Assembly (NCBI GenBank): GCA_002715785.1
Contig: PBAA01000031.1
Coordinates: 7,832-17,973 of the forward strand
From: Gammaproteobacteria bacterium
Lineage (GTDB): Bacteria > Pseudomonadota > Gammaproteobacteria > Pseudomonadales > Azotimanducaceae
Reading direction: 5' to 3'
DNA: 10,142 nucleotides
Positions 8,901 through 10,142 of this stretch are shown in pieces. The notes beneath the pieces were generated by a model that saw only the letters and a program-made list of their open reading frames with translations, was not told the origin of the DNA and searched no databases. The translations under genes and the position numbers were made by a program. Every line of letters starts with the position of its first letter. Position 1 is the stretch's first letter.

Positions 8901-9134
8901 GGAGGCGGTGAGGAAATTCATCTTGAGTTTCCGGCAGTGGCGCCCGTTCAACCGGGTCACCGACGCTACTTTGTACTCGACTTCCGCGGCTACGCGAAGG
9001 ATATGGACTTGTATACGCAACACGGCGAGACCATCCGGCCGATGCCAAATGGCAACAAATTAGATCCCCAGTCATTGGCGCGCCGGAACCGATTGCACGA
9101 GCGCTACAATGTTCGTTTTCAGGCAGGCCTTTGA
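5898..9134 (+). CDS. Probable lipoprotein with TPR, FG-GAP/VCBS beta-propeller and ASPIC/UnbV-like domains
   Basis: A 1078-residue envelope protein. Residues 1-22 form a lipoprotein-like signal (hydrophobic core, then LATAC with Cys22; Ala at -3 is less usual than Leu). TPR-like repeats occupy about 34-205, followed by a Pro/Ala-rich linker to about 236. Six calcium loops of the DxDxDG type start near Asp261, 308, 354, 403, 453 and 503, at 46-50 residue spacing, which is the FG-GAP/VCBS propeller pattern. A degenerate blade follows at about 540-570. Residues 590-665 resemble ASPIC/UnbV (GIGTRIKV, then ALEWSDG). From 672 a further region begins with CPVVFAWDGSSYQF and DVLGVGGLGFL and runs to the end. 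It starts at TTG 5898, overlapping the hydrolase stop; the first ATG in frame lies after the lipobox, so it would lose the signal. The ribosome site is weak, suggesting coupling to the hydrolase. Its function is unknown; it looks like a surface or periplasmic binding scaffold. Confidence 0.9.
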   Translation: MTEARTLRLLLAGGLIWLATACGQPEAYSTLDAELNDQGVAQMGRYEYEDAHATFAAVVDSAPTWLDVQVNLAIATLNRQREGDESLALGTLEGVLKIEPRHQRALYTSGLIHLYLGRTEQAIPLFRAVAVADPNDAYTAYFLGQSLLQAGAHVEASQWLLQAVRLDPYLRSAYWAAAQALRRTERADAASRLIEDYQRFEPNPAAKLAGFSYKRMGPKAEATATPAPPKSSPQVPIGALFTEPQNLDSRDWSTATLTTVDLNGDIRPDLVVSTNQGTTIFQGVPTGNFTSIDAHPIMEQIGAPLWGDIDNDGLVDVAFCSPTGSRFWRQATSSRWDPIGLNIDEPCTAGALFDSDHDGDLDLLVTGPNGNLLLSNNRDGTFRSLAEDIGIRGRGGKQILATDLDADRDLDLIILGTNDRHDIWRNDRTWRYEAVPALADLGNSAITALSVADVDADGYNEIYALRKTNRLEVWQYDGSTWHHETVVTPSQSTRAWDEMAFNDFNGDGHPDLLISGPTGFDVFDLAGGAFLFSRDIEVASAIAVTLDVRLGPAVVVAGKTGLHVWHPGPGRHPFLTLIPTGKSEAEQMRSNASGIGTRIKVRSGGRWSIVDSLDSHSGPGQSLSPISVGLAGEDTANFVALEWSDGVSQTESGLSTDELHTLAEVQRQLASCPVVFAWDGSSYQFISDVLGVGGLGFLAKPGVYVPPRPFERYLMDSDQLRARNGRYLIKLTEPMEEAAYLDAATIQVYDLPDDWSLALDERMGAGDPVVTGRAITYRRSTLPSRVTNQQGDDVTSLVSYRDTHAPDPGAIDRRFVGLLAENQVLTVEFEEPIDTTGAVLLADGWLEYGYSQTVFAAWQAGKRYQAPSLEAKDRSGNWHPLLQEFGHPAGMPKQMAIPLTNLPLGTNAIRLSSNMEIYWDRLQIVWEESLEGVSPKTIQPITARIAKIGFPKRTTGAQRLPHYDYKDRSPYWDTKFQAGFYTSLGEATELIEKVDGALAIIGGGEEIHLEFPAVAPVQPGHRRYFVLDFRGYAKDMDLYTQHGETIRPMPNGNKLDPQSLARRNRLHERYNVRFQAGL

Positions 9135-9146
9135 CATTTCATGTCA
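9132..9146. repeat. Perfect inverted repeat TGACAT-TTC-ATGTCA over the lipoprotein stop codon
   Basis: Six-base arms with a 3-nt loop could form a short RNA hairpin that includes the TGA stop (9132-9134). No T-run follows, so it is not a standard intrinsic terminator. It could stabilise the 3' end of the upstream message, tune expression of the next gene, or bind a regulator. Confidence 0.35.
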
Positions 9147-9154
9147 CAACGTCT

Positions 9155-9177
9155 GACACCACCGCGCGGTCGGTGTT
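9155..9177 (+). repeat. Imperfect GC-rich hairpin between lipoprotein and cytochrome genes
   Basis: ACACC (9156-9160) pairs with GGTGT (9172-9176), and an inner CC/GG pair closes a GCGC loop, with A opposite TC as an internal bulge and a G-T pair outside. No T-run follows. Together with the hairpin just upstream it fills much of the 85-nt gap. It could be a weak attenuator or processing site; it could also be chance in GC-rich DNA. Confidence 0.25.
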
Positions 9178-9219
9178 CGCCGCATGGCGTATCCGTCCAT
9201 TTAGTTAGCAGGACAAATC

Positions 9220-10142
9220 TTGCATACCGCTGAGGTCGTCAGTCCGGGACTCCGTAAACTGCTGCTCGCGGTTTTGGTGATTTTTTCCCTGCTCGTGGTT
9301 GACTCCGTCTACCTCGCAACTATCACGTTCCTTCAGTGGCTGAACGACGTAACTCTTGAGAATGCTGTCTACCAGTCAGCGTTTTTGGCGCACCTTGTCC
9401 TTGGAATCATCGTTATCGTGCCGTCAATCGTTTACGCCGTACTCCACCTGCGACGTGCCATTGATCGCCCCAATCGGATTGCCGTACGTCTCGGACTCGC
9501 ACTTTTTTTCACGTTGGTCATCCTATTGGTCAGCGGCATTGTCCTAACTCGCGGTATGCCTCTTGTTGAAATACGACATCCTGTCGGCCGCGAAAGCCTC
9601 TACTGGTTGCATGTCGTCGCACCCTTAGTGGTTGTTTGGCTCTTTACCCTTCATCGCCTCGCTGGATCACGTATTCGCTGGGAAACGGGCATCGGGATTG
9701 GTCTGGCAAGCATCGTACTCAGCGTCGCCGGAGTATGGGTGAGCGAAGCCCAACGTGTCGATCGCGAACTCGCGCCAGAACCGTATTTCTTTCCTTCCTT
9801 GGCACGGCCCGCTGACGGGAGGTTCATCGATTCGGCTGATCTGATGCGCGATGAATATTGCGCAGAATGCCACCAAGATATTCATTCGCAGTGGCAATAC
9901 AGCGCGCATCGGTTCGCTTCATTTAATAATCCGGCGTACCTATTTTCGGTACGCAATACTCGCGAAATGGCGTTGGCACGCGATGGTGACGTTCGTGCCG
10001 CTCGATTTTGCGCGGGCTGCCATGATCCGGTCCCGCTTTTTTCCGGTGCCTTCGACGATCCTGAGTTCGACGATGTAAATCATCCGACCGCTAATGCGGG
10101 TATTACATGCGTGGCGTGCCACGCGATCGAACATTTAAACAG
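9220..10142 (+). CDS. Membrane cytochrome: five-helix, b-type-like domain fused to a multiheme c region, partial
   Basis: 307 codons are present and the frame is open at the right edge. Five hydrophobic helices lie near residues 13-37, 53-76, 87-109, 126-146 and 156-174. Arg/Lys-rich loops after helices 2 and 4 put the N-terminus inside and the C-terminal part in the periplasm. Helix 2 has His58 and His76; helix 4 has His131 and His145. These placements could ligate two b hemes (inference). The periplasmic part has three CXXCH heme-c motifs so far: CAECH (214-218), CAGCH (264-268) and CVACH (297-301). The start is TTG 9220 with AGGA 6 nt upstream; an in-frame TAG at 9202 rules out a longer start, and no ATG occurs before the helices. 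A likely role is electron transfer between the quinone pool and the periplasm. It lies in the same direction as the lipoprotein gene, 85 nt downstream. Confidence 0.85.
   Translation, partial: MHTAEVVSPGLRKLLLAVLVIFSLLVVDSVYLATITFLQWLNDVTLENAVYQSAFLAHLVLGIIVIVPSIVYAVLHLRRAIDRPNRIAVRLGLALFFTLVILLVSGIVLTRGMPLVEIRHPVGRESLYWLHVVAPLVVVWLFTLHRLAGSRIRWETGIGIGLASIVLSVAGVWVSEAQRVDRELAPEPYFFPSLARPADGRFIDSADLMRDEYCAECHQDIHSQWQYSAHRFASFNNPAYLFSVRNTREMALARDGDVRAARFCAGCHDPVPLFSGAFDDPEFDDVNHPTANAGITCVACHAIEHLN

Noticed and set aside
1..10142. CRISPR arrays, transposases, tRNA genes or phage genes
   Set aside because: No spaced direct repeats, transposase motifs or cloverleaf-like segments were noticed. Every gene is metabolic, redox or envelope related, so the locus does not look like a defence island.

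Overview
The window reads as Gram-negative, most likely Pseudomonadota and possibly a marine gammaproteobacterium. The evidence is a three-subunit proton-translocating transhydrogenase, Sec signal peptides, a probable lipoprotein, and a membrane protein with periplasmic CXXCH heme-c sites. The lineage is inferred from gene content only. Coding density is high: no gene-free stretch exceeds about 180 bases, and I see no rRNA, tRNA, CRISPR array or insertion sequence.

Left half, minus strand (4763 down to 1): a secreted TPR protein is followed after 2 nt by a small secreted protein of unknown family. A 180-nt gap then precedes pntAA-pntAB-pntB, which encode the split alpha subunit and the beta subunit of NAD(P) transhydrogenase. 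pntB runs off the left edge, so its NADP-binding domain is outside the window. The pnt genes are ordinary housekeeping redox genes, tightly packed (a 4-nt overlap, then a 5-nt gap).

Right half, plus strand (4921 to 10142): a nitrilase-superfamily carbon-nitrogen hydrolase overlaps by 4 nt a 1078-residue probable lipoprotein. That protein carries TPRs, a calcium-loop (FG-GAP/VCBS) beta-propeller, an ASPIC/UnbV-like segment and a long C-terminal region. After 85 nt containing two inverted repeats comes a protein with five predicted membrane helices and at least three CXXCH motifs, cut by the right edge. The histidine placement in its membrane part suggests a diheme cytochrome b fused to a multiheme cytochrome c.

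The 157-nt gap between the two halves (4764-4920) is a divergent promoter region. It separates two exported TPR proteins and may control both arms. The most interesting unit is therefore the pair of arms: secreted TPR protein plus small secreted protein on one side; cytoplasmic amidase-like enzyme, giant TPR/propeller lipoprotein and cytochrome b/c on the other. A working inference is an envelope-located redox or binding module with a linked amide- or nitrile-cleaving enzyme; the substrate cannot be read from the sequence. Non-ATG starts are frequent: GTG for pntAA, pntB and the hydrolase, TTG for the lipoprotein and the cytochrome.
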